Shown here piece after piece: positions 7,127-15,943 of a stretch of 30,356 bases of DNA (position 1 is its first letter; every line of letters starts with the position of its first letter). Source of the stretch: Gammaproteobacteria bacterium RIFCSPHIGHO2_12_FULL_38_11. Lineage in GTDB: Bacteria; Pseudomonadota; Gammaproteobacteria; Coxiellales; Coxiellaceae. Where the stretch lies: positions 1-30,356 of the forward strand of contig MGXX01000041.1 in assembly GCA_001801515.1 (NCBI GenBank), given 5' to 3'. A program made the translations under genes and the position numbers. The notes below the pieces were generated by a model, which was not told the origin of the DNA, did not search any database, and saw nothing but the letters and a program-made list of their open reading frames with translations.

Positions 7127-8191
7127 TTATTCCCAATCTAAAATCACTTTACCTGCTGTACCTGAAATCATATCCGCAAAAGCCTTTTCAAAATCGGTGT
7201 AATGATATTGCGCTGTAATAACAGAAGAAATATCAACACCGCTTTGCAGCAGTGAAACCCCTTTGTACCATGTTTCAAACATGCGACGGCCATAAATGCC
7301 CGCAATCGTAATGCTTTTGAAAATAATTTGTGACCAATCAATGGCAAATGATTTTAGCGGAATACCTAACATCGCAATTCTGCCACCGTGATTCATCGCA
7401 TTAATCATGTCTTGAAGTGCGCGGTCATTTCCCGACATTTCTAAACCCACATCAAAACCTTCGGTCATATTCAGTTTTTCCATTGCCTCTTTTAAATAAT
7501 GCGCACTGCGATCTTGCGCGAGGGCTCCCGCCCCCGCTTCTGTGCTTATTTGAACAGCCAGCGACGCACCCATCTTTCGCGCTAATTCCAATCGATAGGG
7601 ATTAATATCCGTAATGACAACATGGCGCGCACCCACTTGTTTTGCAATTTTAATGGCCATTAATCCAATTGGGCCAGCACCCGCAATTAAAACATCTTCA
7701 CCCACCAAATCAAAATTTAAAGTGGTGTGCACCGCATTGCCATAAGGATCTAAAATCGACCCAATGCTATCTGAAATATCATCCGGCAATTTGTAAACAT
7801 TTTCAGCTTGCATGGTAAAATATTCTGCAAAAATACCGGTTACATGATAACCCACACCGCGTGTTTCGCGGCATAAATGACGATTGCCGGCCCTGCAATT
7901 ACGACAATAGCCACAGGTTAAATGGCCTTCGCCAGAGACTCTATCGCCAATTGAAAAGTGGCTAACAGCACTGCCCACCTCAACAATCTCACCCATAAAC
8001 TCATGGCCGACAATTAAAGGCACAGGCACTGTTTTTTGCGCCCATTCATCCCAATTGTAAATATGCAAATCGGTACCGCAAATGGCGGTTTTTTTAATTT
8101 TAATGAGGACTTCGCCGTGTCCGCATTGGGGAACGGGAGCATCAATAAGCCAGAGGCCTTTTTCAGGTTTTATTTTTGAGAGTGTTTTCAT
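7127..8191 (-). CDS. tdh: L-threonine 3-dehydrogenase
   Basis: This is a zinc- and NAD-dependent medium-chain dehydrogenase converting L-threonine to 2-amino-3-ketobutyrate, the substrate of Kbl. The catalytic zinc ligands are Cys38 (AICGTDLH) and His63-Glu64 (GHEF); the structural zinc site is Cys93, Cys96, Cys99 and Cys107; the NAD-binding GAGPIG is at 171-176. The enzyme is 354 aa, 13 more than E. coli (341). The excess falls between ARKMG and [13 protein letters not shown], in an Ala/Gly-rich stretch (216-229) encoded by unusually GC-rich DNA. It is on the same strand and in the same order as kbl, but 1.3 kb away instead of adjacent. No clear Shine-Dalgarno precedes the ATG. Confidence 0.96.
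   Translation of the reverse strand: MKTLSKIKPEKGLWLIDAPVPQCGHGEVLIKIKKTAICGTDLHIYNWDEWAQKTVPVPLIVGHEFMGEIVEVGSAVSHFSIGDRVSGEGHLTCGYCRNCRAGNRHLCRETRGVGYHVTGIFAEYFTMQAENVYKLPDDISDSIGSILDPYGNAVHTTLNFDLVGEDVLIAGAGPIGLMAIKIAKQVGARHVVITDINPYRLELARKMGASLAVQISTEAGAGALAQDRSAHYLKEAMEKLNMTEGFDVGLEMSGNDRALQDMINAMNHGGRIAMLGIPLKSFAIDWSQIIFKSITIAGIYGRRMFETWYKGVSLLQSGVDISSVITAQYHYTDFEKAFADMISGTAGKVILDWE
7505..7546. other. GC-rich in-frame insertion within tdh
   Basis: This segment encodes about residues 216-229 of Tdh ([14 protein letters not shown]) and is much richer in G and C (gggctcccgcccccgc) than its surroundings. It accounts for the 13-residue excess over E. coli Tdh. The centre is an imperfect palindrome around gagggctccc. 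It may be a further small repeat element inserted in frame. Confidence 0.45.
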
Positions 8192-8273
8192 AGTCTAGAG
8201 TCCACATCTATTTACGAACAGCATAATAGCAATTTTTTCGCTGAAATTCATTTAAATTCAATCTGATATATAC

Positions 8274-8461
8274 ATAATCCTGGATTCGGCAGTTGAAACC
8301 TGCTGCGGAGGCTTAATCGTCTGAATATGCATTGAATTTTCAAAAAATTTCCTTCACCGTATGGGTGAATACGATTTCAGGAAATTTTTTAAAAATCCAA
8401 CGCATCTTCATTAGCTTAAGCCTCCTCGCAACGGTTTCAACTGCCGAATCTAGGATAATCC
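8274..8461. mobile_element. Palindromic MITE-like element, about 188 bp
   Basis: This long inverted repeat starts near ataatcctggattcgg and ends with its near complement. The arms share ggcagttgaaacc, ggaggcttaa and the inner aaaaaatttcc, and close on a small hairpin ttcacc/gggtgaa at 8353-8369. It has no coding capacity. 49 nt of the right arm (8411-8459) recur perfectly, as the reverse complement, at 20837-20885. It sits in the 331-bp gap between tdh and the next gene. A non-autonomous transposable element is the simplest reading; no target-site duplication was established. Confidence 0.75.
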
Positions 8462-8522
8462 AAGCAAATTAAAATCACTGAGCTATAATTAACGAACTCA
8501 AATCAAAATTTGGAGTCAGGTT

Positions 8523-8885
8523 ATGAATAAATCAACTATATTAGCAGTGTTATTGACGGGTGGATTGGCATTTACTTCGATGTTAGCAATGGCTAATCCA
8601 ATTCAATCAGTGCCTAATGGATGCTCGCTCACCAGTTCAGGACTTGAGGGTTATACGAGCTATTCATGTAACCCCGGGGTCGCTCTGCCAACGCTTTCGA
8701 GCCCTAACAGTTATGGACGGGATACTTCAAATAATACTTGGGTAAGCCCATCAAACAATCCAAACATCGCTTATTTATGCAAGAATGGCTGGTTTTTTCA
8801 GTCCAGCGCCCAACATGCTGCAACCTGTAACTTGATTCCGCTCCAGTCCGAAATAAAAACCTCTACGAGCCATCTTAACGTGTAA
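8523..8885 (+). CDS. Small secreted protein of unknown function
   Basis: This is a 120-residue protein with a clear signal peptide: MNKS, a hydrophobic core (TILAVLLTGGLAFTSMLA), and a likely cleavage after AMA at residue 24. The mature part has four cysteines (34, 49, 86, 102), suggesting two disulfides in the periplasm or outside, and a Ser/Asn/Pro-rich centre. GGAG lies about 9 nt before the ATG, and TATAAT at 8484-8489 is a probable -10 box. I recognise no domain. It lies in the insert separating kbl from tdh, next to the MITE-like element, so horizontal arrival is plausible. Confidence 0.7.
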   Translation: MNKSTILAVLLTGGLAFTSMLAMANPIQSVPNGCSLTSSGLEGYTSYSCNPGVALPTLSSPNSYGRDTSNNTWVSPSNNPNIAYLCKNGWFFQSSAQHAATCNLIPLQSEIKTSTSHLNV

Positions 8886-8961
8886 GTTCGCACAACATCC
8901 ATGTGTCGCCATGAAAGATTTCGAGCGACAATAACGATTTTGATTTTGCATAGCAATTACC

Positions 8962-9282
8962 TCAATTTTGTCGATACGATGTATCTTCATCGTCTGACAA
9001 TCCACTATTAGGTGAAATATCCATATAGGTGCGTCTCGGTGGTCTTGGTAGAAATGAAAATTGATTTTGCCAGAGTGGCTGTGGGTTATCATCAACGATC
9101 ATTATTCCAGGTATGTAGTTTGGGCTGCGAAAAAATGCTTCTCGTTCTTCCTGTGTAAGATCAGTAATATTGTATACTCGTGGTTGTTGCTGATTGCGTT
9201 GAGTCGATAACAGTCGTTCTTCTGATAAAAGTGAAGATTTTCCTATTTGTCTTCTTCCTTGTTGATTAAGAAATTTTTGCAT
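8962..9282 (-). CDS. Hypothetical protein, Gln/Arg/Pro-rich
   Basis: This is an unrecognised 106-residue protein. GAGG lies about 8 nt upstream of the ATG, which favours this frame over the overlapping frame at 8775-9095. It is polar, with an N-terminal Gln/Arg-rich part (LSTQRNQQQPR), a short acidic helix (LTQEEREAFF), FLPRPPRRTYMD, and an acidic end (SDDEDTSYRQN). There is no signal peptide or membrane segment. Such small polar proteins occur among translocated effectors, but nothing here proves secretion. It lies between kbl and tdh on their strand. Confidence 0.5.
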   Translation of the reverse strand: MQKFLNQQGRRQIGKSSLLSEERLLSTQRNQQQPRVYNITDLTQEEREAFFRSPNYIPGIMIVDDNPQPLWQNQFSFLPRPPRRTYMDISPNSGLSDDEDTSYRQN

Positions 9283-9399
9283 ATCAATATCCTCTGTTTA
9301 CTATGCACAAAGTACGATGTTCCGGTATAGTGCCTATAATTCAATCAATTTTCAAGAATAGAATTCTTACGCCAACCTTAAATGAATTCTATCAATCTG

Positions 9400-9426
9400 A
9401 AAAATTTTATCGTTGAGAGATAAAAT
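9400..9426 (-). terminator. Probable intrinsic terminator after kbl
   Basis: An 8-bp stem attttatc/gataaaat (9404-9411 and 9419-9426) with a 7-nt loop is followed on the minus strand by a T run (9400-9403). It lies about 70 bp past the kbl stop. The stem is AT-rich, so it is weak. If active, it would stop kbl transcription before the distant tdh. Confidence 0.45.
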
Positions 9427-9493
9427 CAATTGTTTCAGTAGTCCGACCTTATTTCATTGCATCATGCAACTGCTAAAAACTTTGACCGCACAG

Positions 9494-10690
9494 TTATCGA
9501 CTCAATATAGCCATCTCTGTACCCACTTTCTCAAACGCTTTAATCGCGCGATCTAAATGATCGCGCGTATGCGCCGCTGACATTTGAACCCGTATTCTCG
9601 CTTTACCCATCGGCACAACGGGAAAAGAAAATCCAATCACATAAATATTTTCTTGTAATAATTTATTCGCCATTTCCGCGGCAATTTTTGCATCGCCCAA
9701 CATCACGGGAATAATCGCGTGTTCGCCCGGCACCAACTCAAAGCCCAATTTGCTCATCTTTGCACGAAAATAATTGGCATTGTCTTTAACTTGATGTCTT
9801 AATTTTTTCCCCAAATCACTTTGCAAAATTTCCAATACGGTTAACGTAGTTGCCGTAATAACAGGGGCCAATGTATTTGAAAATAAGTAAGGGCGCGAAC
9901 GATTACGCAACCAATCAACAATTTTACCACGCGCTGCTGTATAACCACCCGATGCGCCACCCAAGGCCTTACCTAATGTACCCGTGATAATATCAACACG
10001 ATCTAAAACACCACAAAACTCAGGTGTTCCGCGACCGTTTTCCCCAATAAAGCCAACTGCATGTGAATCATCAACCATCACCAGTGCATTATATTTATCT
10101 GCCAGATCACAAATAGATTTTAAATCAGCAATAATACCGTCCATTGAAAACACGCCGTCAGTTGCAATTAAAATATTTCTCGCCCCTTTTGCTTCAATTA
10201 ATTTTTCTTCAAGGTCACTCATATTATTATTTTTATAGCGGAAGCGTTTTGCTTTACATAAACGAACCCCATCAATAATACTAGCGTGATTTAATTCATC
10301 TGAAATAACAGCATCTTCTTCTGATAATAGCGTTTCGAACAATCCGCCATTTGCATCAAAACACGATGAATATAAAATGGTGTCATCCATTCCTAAAAAT
10401 GCACTGATTTTTTTTTCTAATTTTTTATGAATCGTTTGCGTGCCACAAATGAATCGCACCGATGCCAAACCAAAACCATACTCTTTCAAGGCTTTTTGTG
10501 CTGTTTCAATTAAGACAGGATGATCTGCCAAACCCAAATAATTATTCGCGCAAAAATTTAGAACGTGATTGTGTGGCGACACAGTAATTTCCGCATTTTG
10601 CGGTGAGGTGATAAAGCGTTCTTGTTTATATAGGCCATTTTGTTTGAGTTCGGACAATTGCGCTTCGATTTGAGAATATAGGGGATGCAT
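9494..10690 (-). CDS. kbl: 2-amino-3-ketobutyrate CoA ligase (glycine C-acetyltransferase)
   Basis: This PLP enzyme of the alpha-oxoamine synthase family cleaves 2-amino-3-ketobutyrate with CoA to glycine and acetyl-CoA, completing threonine breakdown after Tdh. The PLP lysine is Lys241 in [18 protein letters not shown] (206-214) carries the cofactor-binding Asp and His. The N-terminal [13 protein letters not shown] is also typical. The length of 398 aa is identical to E. coli Kbl. AAGGA lies about 7 nt before the ATG. It is transcribed in the direction of tdh, but two orphan genes and a repeat element separate them. It follows rnpB on the same strand. Confidence 0.97.
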   Translation of the reverse strand: MHPLYSQIEAQLSELKQNGLYKQERFITSPQNAEITVSPHNHVLNFCANNYLGLADHPVLIETAQKALKEYGFGLASVRFICGTQTIHKKLEKKISAFLGMDDTILYSSCFDANGGLFETLLSEEDAVISDELNHASIIDGVRLCKAKRFRYKNNNMSDLEEKLIEAKGARNILIATDGVFSMDGIIADLKSICDLADKYNALVMVDDSHAVGFIGENGRGTPEFCGVLDRVDIITGTLGKALGGASGGYTAARGKIVDWLRNRSRPYLFSNTLAPVITATTLTVLEILQSDLGKKLRHQVKDNANYFRAKMSKLGFELVPGEHAIIPVMLGDAKIAAEMANKLLQENIYVIGFSFPVVPMGKARIRVQMSAAHTRDHLDRAIKAFEKVGTEMAILSR

Positions 10691-10762
10691 AATTTTTCCT
10701 TATTGAGATATAAGTAACTGCGACCGTATTTTCATACTGATACTGACACTGATAACTGAAAT

Positions 10763-11119
10763 GAGTCAACCGATAAGCCGGGTTCTGTCGTGAACAATCA
10801 TTTATCTGGGATTGATGTCGCCATCAACCTCAAGCAGTCTACCCGAATCCAACGCGAACAACGTTATCGGATTCCTATTTGACCTTACTTCCAGTGGGGT
10901 TTACCCTGCCGCACTTGTTACCAAGTACGCGGTGCGCTCTTACCGCACCTTTTCACCTTTTCTGTCGCTATACGCGACAGTAGTTTATTTTCTGTGGCAC
11001 TATCCAGAGGCTCGCGCCTTCCAGATGTTATCTGGCACTGTGTTCTATGAAGCCCGGACTTTCCTCTATTTTCGATAGGCCATAAACGCCATCTCATACA
11101 GCGATTGCTTAGCTGACTC
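10763..11119 (-). ncRNA. rnpB: RNase P RNA, bacterial type A
   Basis: This is the catalytic RNA that trims tRNA 5' leaders together with RnpA. On the minus strand the 5' end reads gagtcagctaagcaatcgct. The universal P4 strand agaggaaagtccgggct follows, then CAGTGCCAGATAACATCTGG (the P7-P10 side), ggtaaaccccac, and the 3' end acccggcttatcggttgact, which pairs with the 5' end. The length of about 357 nt is close to E. coli M1 RNA (377). The ends are set from pairing of gagtca-type termini and from the promoter spacing, and may be off by a few nt. Confidence 0.95.
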
Positions 11120-11125
11120 GATCTA

Positions 11126-11153
11126 ATTATAAGTGAGCCGCCAGAACTTGCAA
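11126..11153 (-). promoter_or_regulatory. rnpB promoter
   Basis: On the minus strand TTGCAA (11148-11153) is followed after 16 bp by TATAAT (11126-11131), which ends 6 nt before the predicted RNA start. This is close to the sigma70 consensus, as expected for a highly expressed stable RNA. Confidence 0.8.
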
Positions 11154-11165
11154 GCGGCAATTAAT

Positions 11166-11188
11166 TTAGCTAGACTTAGCTAAGCTAA
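11166..11188. promoter_or_regulatory. Putative operator of the Phd/VapC pair
   Basis: TTAGCTA half-sites begin at 11166 and 11176, 10 bp apart. The second is part of a 13-bp palindrome ttagct-a-agctaa (11176-11188). It lies 29 bp before the antitoxin start, the right place for autoregulation by a Phd-type antitoxin. No convincing -10 box was found. Confidence 0.5.
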
Positions 11189-11216
11189 TCCCCTGGACTA
11201 CGGCATTGAGATTTTT

Positions 11217-11474
11217 ATGATTATAGTTAATATACACGAAGCAAAAACAAACCTATCAAAGCTATTACAGGAAGTCATGCACGGACAAGAAGTGATTATC
11301 GCCAAAGCGGGCGTGCCGATCGCGGTGATTAAGCCTATTGAAGCAAAAAAGCCAAAGCGCATATTTGGATCTATGAAAGGGGAAATCTGGGTTTCAGATA
11401 ATTTTGATGATCCATTATCAGATGAAGATTTGGATCTGTGGTACAACGGTGATATTTTTCCAAAGGAAAAATAA
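11217..11474 (+). CDS. Phd/YefM-family antitoxin
   Basis: This is the antitoxin and probable autorepressor of the following PIN toxin. The N-terminus (IIVNIHEAKTNLSKLLQEVMHGQEVIIAKAGVPIAVIKPI, seen as the blocks VNIHEAKTNLSKLL and VIIAKAGVPIAVI) is the Phd fold. The C-terminal part (SDNFDDPLSDEDLDLWYNG) is acidic and likely binds the toxin. It is 85 aa, typical for the family. Its TAA stop is immediately followed by the toxin ATG. Only a weak GAG precedes its own start. Confidence 0.9.
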   Translation: MIIVNIHEAKTNLSKLLQEVMHGQEVIIAKAGVPIAVIKPIEAKKPKRIFGSMKGEIWVSDNFDDPLSDEDLDLWYNGDIFPKEK

Positions 11475-11852
11475 ATGAAAATTTTATTGGATACCCATAT
11501 CTATTTTTGGGTGCTAGAAGACAATAGCAAGCTCACCCAAAAAGCAAAAAACATCATCGTTAATGCAGAAATGGTTTATGTCAGCATCGTTTCATTAATT
11601 GAGGCCGCTATTAAAATTCAGCGAGGAAGACTAGCGCTAAACATGGAGAAATTGATTCATGAGATCACTGCATGTGGCTTTTTAGAATTACCATTACAGT
11701 TCAACCACACAAAAATGTTATCAACACTACCACGCCATCACAAAGATCCTTTCGATCACATGCTAATTTCACAAGCAATGAGCGAGCCCTTGCAATTTCT
11801 AACAGCGGATAAATCACTGAAGTCGTATTCCGAATTGGTTATATTAATCTAA
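11475..11852 (+). CDS. vapC: VapC-type PIN-domain toxin
   Basis: This is a probable magnesium-dependent ribonuclease toxin. PIN acidic residues are visible at Asp6 (LLDTHIYFWVL), Glu43 (SLIEAAIK), Asp94 (KDPFDHMLISQA) and Asp112 (LTADKSL). The length of 125 aa is typical. The gene begins directly after the antitoxin stop, with AAAGGA inside the antitoxin's last codons as ribosome site, so translation is coupled. Its 3' end overlaps the convergent gene at 11844 by 9 bp. RNA cleavage specificity cannot be read from the sequence. Confidence 0.92.
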   Translation: MKILLDTHIYFWVLEDNSKLTQKAKNIIVNAEMVYVSIVSLIEAAIKIQRGRLALNMEKLIHEITACGFLELPLQFNHTKMLSTLPRHHKDPFDHMLISQAMSEPLQFLTADKSLKSYSELVILI

Positions 11853-13655
11853 AACGGGTTCTGAAAAATGTTCTACTCCTTCCCACTCATGACCCTCAAT
11901 ATCAGATGACACAGAAATAGACGCTAATGCCTCGGAAAATAAACGCATCAGTTCCAACGCGTAATCGTCATGAATGTAATTCATCGACTGTTTTTGCAGA
12001 AAGTGAGAAAACCCCGGGTTTTGAAATTGAAGCATAATATGCTTTGTTGATAACTCAGCTATAAATTGATTAACCAACATCAATAAAAACCGAACATTCA
12101 AAGCATTAAGCTGAGCAGGTTCGACTGCCAAAATTGCAAAAATAACTCCAAAGAGTTGCTTACTGTTTTTTGCATCATTTATTTTTGAGGCAAAAGGTTT
12201 ATAAACTGTAACACGAACTGACGACCAAGCTGAATAAGAAAACCAAGATGCGTTTCCCCTATCATGTTCACTGCAAGCATAATTAAAAAGCTGCAATACA
12301 GTTGTTTTATTATCAACATTTCTCAACCAATCAAGCAAGCCATTCACACAGTCTTGATGTGTTAACAGGGGAACAGGCGCAAAAAAAACACTCACTGCGT
12401 GTCGATCAATAACAAAAGACTTATCCAGCTGCAGGAACGCATCATAATTTATAAATTTAAATGCTTCTCTCATTTTACTTTCAAAATCATTCAATAACTT
12501 AATTTGATCGCTTTCCAGGAGTAAATTAAATTTTTTAAATTCACACAATACGTTATTCATTTTTCTAACATAAAGTTCAGCGTTAGTAAGAAAAAAAGCA
12601 TCGTCATCAAATAAGAATTCATTTGTTATTTTTAATAAGCAATTCTGTAATCCAAGTAATTTAGTCAAAGTACCCGTCATCGCTATTAAATGATGATCAT
12701 TATTTAAAACACCCCTTCTGCACGAAGCAATTAATTTTGACAAGTCAGAAAAGCAGTTTTTAATTTTTTCCGACCCTAGTTCAGCGCAAAATCGCCTATA
12801 ACACAATTCCACTTGAAGTAAATCAACACGCAAGGCTTTATATTCTTCTTTTAGATTTTCATTGTAGGCGGAAAATTCCCTGAAAATCGCGTGCGCGTCT
12901 TCATCTGAAAATGTTTCAAACCATTTTTTAAATTTAGCGCAAGACAATAATGCCATTTTTAATTTTATTTTTTCGTTTATCCTGTTTTCTTTCACGTATC
13001 CTGAAAAATTCAAATCTAAAATAAAAAAATGGGATATGCTTTTAATTGTATCATCCGGCACCAGTATCTTTTTTAAAAAAAGGCGATAACTATTTTGATA
13101 AAAGGTTTTGTTTTTATCAAATTCCTGAAATAGTCGAACTTCATCACTGCTGTAGGCGGGATTTTCCGATAAGCCGTGATAATGGGTCAACCAATCGGCA
13201 GGACTTGAATCTCTTAAACAAGGAAAATAAGTCAAATCATGGGGCGTAATTTTAAAAACACTTGTGCGCTTTTCATCAAACTGCTGCAATTCATTTCTAA
13301 TGTCAAACAAACAGCTATTAAAATTAATACGACCTACACGTGTAAAAACTTTCTGACCATTTTTAATTTCATAAAAAACGACAATGTTTTTTTTATGAAA
13401 TGCATCATCTTGATAAACATAAGAAGCAGCACACACTTCTGGAAACCCATTTTGCACAAGAAAATCAATTTTGCTTTTTGTTTCATTTTTATTTTTATAA
13501 AAATCATTATCAAGAAATTCCTCAAGGCTTATAAAATTCGAGGCCACATCAGGAATAATTAATTTAAATAAAGCATGGGATAATGCATTAATTTGCATCG
13601 TTTGTGAGGGGGTGGCAAAAAAAGCAAGGGGTTTTGCGCAAGATGACGCTAACAT
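11844..13655 (-). CDS. Pseudokinase-like paralogue of the 744-aa kinase-like protein
   Basis: This is a large protein without a recognised family, clearly homologous to the gene upstream. It shares FYEIKNGQKVFTRVGRI, ITPHDLTYFPCLRDSSPADW and YSSDEVRLF with that neighbour. At the kinase-like loop the neighbour has GDLHKGN, but here the aligned sequence is DAFHKKN, so the catalytic Asp is Ala85; the metal-binding IDFDD is INFNS (Asn111). The segment carrying the neighbour's candidate ATP lysine is absent. The start is the ATG at 13655 with GGGTGA upstream; an earlier TTG is less likely. It is 603 aa, with no signal peptide or membrane segment and an acidic C-terminus (IEGHEWEGVEHFSEPVLD). It is 53 bp downstream of its paralogue, probably in one operon. 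An inactive regulator or a divergent effector are both possible. Confidence 0.75.
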   Translation of the reverse strand: MLASSCAKPLAFFATPSQTMQINALSHALFKLIIPDVASNFISLEEFLDNDFYKNKNETKSKIDFLVQNGFPEVCAASYVYQDDAFHKKNIVVFYEIKNGQKVFTRVGRINFNSCLFDIRNELQQFDEKRTSVFKITPHDLTYFPCLRDSSPADWLTHYHGLSENPAYSSDEVRLFQEFDKNKTFYQNSYRLFLKKILVPDDTIKSISHFFILDLNFSGYVKENRINEKIKLKMALLSCAKFKKWFETFSDEDAHAIFREFSAYNENLKEEYKALRVDLLQVELCYRRFCAELGSEKIKNCFSDLSKLIASCRRGVLNNDHHLIAMTGTLTKLLGLQNCLLKITNEFLFDDDAFFLTNAELYVRKMNNVLCEFKKFNLLLESDQIKLLNDFESKMREAFKFINYDAFLQLDKSFVIDRHAVSVFFAPVPLLTHQDCVNGLLDWLRNVDNKTTVLQLFNYACSEHDRGNASWFSYSAWSSVRVTVYKPFASKINDAKNSKQLFGVIFAILAVEPAQLNALNVRFLLMLVNQFIAELSTKHIMLQFQNPGFSHFLQKQSMNYIHDDYALELMRLFSEALASISVSSDIEGHEWEGVEHFSEPVLD

Positions 13656-13708
13656 ACATTCACCCAATTAGAATTGCGCATAAAATAAGAAACATACACA
13701 CCACTACA

Positions 13709-15943
13709 TTACTTGAAAGCCGATAATCTGTCTTGTGATTTTGCCTCCAACGGACACGACACTTCTTCCCACTCACCGTCATTATCATCATCGCAAGTTT
13801 CAACAAAGTGTGAATCAGGTGCAATTTTGCCTTTCAATAATACCACTGCTTGACGCAGATCAGAGGCCGATACTTTTTTTTGTTCATCAAGCCACGCAGC
13901 AAGATTGGGATTTATTTTCATCCGTACAAATTCACTTTCCAAAGAAAATTCATTCAGAAATTGCGTCAGCAATCCTAAAAAAAACTTATCTCTCAATGCG
14001 TCAACACCTTCTCCATAAACAACCAACAATTCATTCAAAGCAAGCTGTAATGCAGTTGAATTTTTCGATTCCTGTATTTTTTGTTGCACGATAATGAGCT
14101 GAGGGAGTGGCAATAATGCCAACGGCGTGGTTTCCCTTTCTAATGGCTTTGACCAAAATGTAGAAACAAAACTTACCGCTGAAACAACAGATCTACCAAG
14201 CTGTGAAGTTGTCGAGACTAGTTGAGCGCCATAACTTTCCGTGTCTTTTTTAAATTCAAATAACAATGCATTAAACAACATTAATATTATTTGCTTATTA
14301 GCAAGTTCAAGCTTATTTTTACGCCGTGGCTTTTCTTTATCTTCCTTCATTAAAAATAACCATGTCCACACACCATCAACCAATTCATTTACCCTCAGCA
14401 TGGACGCACTATCAAATACCCCGCTACATGCTGATAAAGGAGATAATTCATCCAACTGTTTTAATTCTACCGAGAAACTGGGGTTTAAAAAACTACAATG
14501 TGTTATCAAATCTCTTAATGCCAAATAAATTGCATCCAGGAAATATTTTAATGCGCAAAACAGTTGGCTTTCATTTGTTGCCATCATCAATTTAAGTTCT
14601 TTCAATAAATTAGTCACATTTGTAAAAAATTCAGCTACATCGGCTATCGACAATTCCTTAATCTCAAAAAATATTTTATAATGATCATTTAATTTTTTTC
14701 GCATGCTATTTAAGAAATCATATTTTTCTTTTCCCACTATTTTTAAATCAAGCGAAACAATTCCATCATACAATAGCGTTGTACTGGTTTTCATTTTTTC
14801 TGAAAACATGGTGCGACAAAATGCATAATAAGATTGGGACACCAATGTCATATTAATTGCCAAATTTTGATGTTTTTCTTTCAACCCAGCATTATAAGCC
14901 AAAAATTCCTTACGTATTAAATCAATTGAATCACTTGATAACGATTCCCAAAATTCTTTAAATTTTACGGATTTTTGCGATGCATTTCTCGATTCTTCTT
15001 TTTTAGCTGAAAAATACTGAGAAAAAGTTTCCCTAAGAACAACATCTGTCACAAAGGCAGTGAAAATATTATTTCTTGTTTCATCAGGAAATAATTCAAA
15101 AATTAAATCAGCAAAGTGCGAATCCTTTACACAATCATCATCATCCTTTAGCGTAGAAAAAACATTTACTTCAGCTGAGGAATAACCATGCGCAGGAATA
15201 AGGGATAATTTTCCAGCAACATCAGGCGGTAAACGAAAAATAGTTGGCCAGTAATAAGGATCAGCATCGTTTAATACAGGAAATGTATTTTTATCGTGTG
15301 CGGTAATAATAAATTTTGGAGTGTGTGCGTTGCGCTGAGTGCCACGCAAATGCGACTGTGAAAGCATCGGCTCTGGCATATCATCAAAATCAATGCGTAC
15401 CACATTTTCAACTATTTTCTCTCCATTAATAATTTTATAAATAACACCGATATTACCTTTATGTAGATCTCCTTCCCCGAGCAAAATAGCAAATTTTAAC
15501 AATCGACCAATGCCACCCTTTATCAATGCTTTTAATTTTTTATCTGTTTCTTTCTCTTTTCCTGGCGCACCAAAATCATCGCCTAAATAAGTTTGCAAAT
15601 CCATAAAATGCGAAAACACCTTGGATACAGTTGCAAAAAAAATAGGAGCTGAATTTTCGGTTTCCCTTTTATAAACAGGACGAACTTTGGGCGTAAAAGC
15701 CGATCCCGATAATGCCCTATGAAACGCTGCCATCGCTGCTTCAATTTGCGACAAACTTTCTGGATTTTTTTTAAATTCTTTGAATACCCATAACCACCCA
15801 TTCTTCGCATTATCCTCTTTGCGTTTCTTTGCAACAATCTTGGTGGTGTGCCCAGAGCTTCTTTCAACCGACGCTTCAACATCTGCAAAAGAAGTTAATG
15901 GCTTAGCATATTGCGGTAAAGGAACATGAAGGGATCGAGACAT
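13709..15943 (-). CDS. Large protein with kinase/APH-like catalytic motifs
   Basis: This 744-aa protein starts at the ATG with AGGAGT at 15951-15956; an in-frame GTG at 15952 overlaps that site. The N-terminal third carries a pattern of the protein kinase/aminoglycoside phosphotransferase fold: WVFKEFKK with a candidate ATP lysine (Lys55), a helix with Glu68 (QIEAAMAAFHRAL), LGEGDLHKGNIGV with Asp159 and Asn164, and VVRIDFDDM with Asp185. The following block ITAHDKNTFPVLNDADPYYWPT is conserved in the paralogue. The rest is helical and unrecognised, ending in an acidic tail (DDDNDGEWEEV). No signal peptide is visible. In Legionellales such proteins are often Dot/Icm effectors; this is inference. 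It could equally phosphorylate a lipid, protein or small molecule. Confidence 0.78.
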   Translation of the reverse strand: MSRSLHVPLPQYAKPLTSFADVEASVERSSGHTTKIVAKKRKEDNAKNGWLWVFKEFKKNPESLSQIEAAMAAFHRALSGSAFTPKVRPVYKRETENSAPIFFATVSKVFSHFMDLQTYLGDDFGAPGKEKETDKKLKALIKGGIGRLLKFAILLGEGDLHKGNIGVIYKIINGEKIVENVVRIDFDDMPEPMLSQSHLRGTQRNAHTPKFIITAHDKNTFPVLNDADPYYWPTIFRLPPDVAGKLSLIPAHGYSSAEVNVFSTLKDDDDCVKDSHFADLIFELFPDETRNNIFTAFVTDVVLRETFSQYFSAKKEESRNASQKSVKFKEFWESLSSDSIDLIRKEFLAYNAGLKEKHQNLAINMTLVSQSYYAFCRTMFSEKMKTSTTLLYDGIVSLDLKIVGKEKYDFLNSMRKKLNDHYKIFFEIKELSIADVAEFFTNVTNLLKELKLMMATNESQLFCALKYFLDAIYLALRDLITHCSFLNPSFSVELKQLDELSPLSACSGVFDSASMLRVNELVDGVWTWLFLMKEDKEKPRRKNKLELANKQIILMLFNALLFEFKKDTESYGAQLVSTTSQLGRSVVSAVSFVSTFWSKPLERETTPLALLPLPQLIIVQQKIQESKNSTALQLALNELLVVYGEGVDALRDKFFLGLLTQFLNEFSLESEFVRMKINPNLAAWLDEQKKVSASDLRQAVVLLKGKIAPDSHFVETCDDDNDGEWEEVSCPLEAKSQDRLSAFK

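Noticed and set aside
8775..9095. 106-codon minus-strand frame
   Set aside because: It overlaps both the secreted-protein gene and the frame at 8962-9282, which has a better ribosome site; its product has no protein-like features.
10812..11160. Open frames on both strands within rnpB
   Set aside because: The region is fully explained by the RNase P RNA and its promoter.
13239..13562. 107-codon plus-strand frame, Lys/Ile/Phe-rich
   Set aside because: It is antisense to the pseudokinase-like gene and reflects AT-rich composition.
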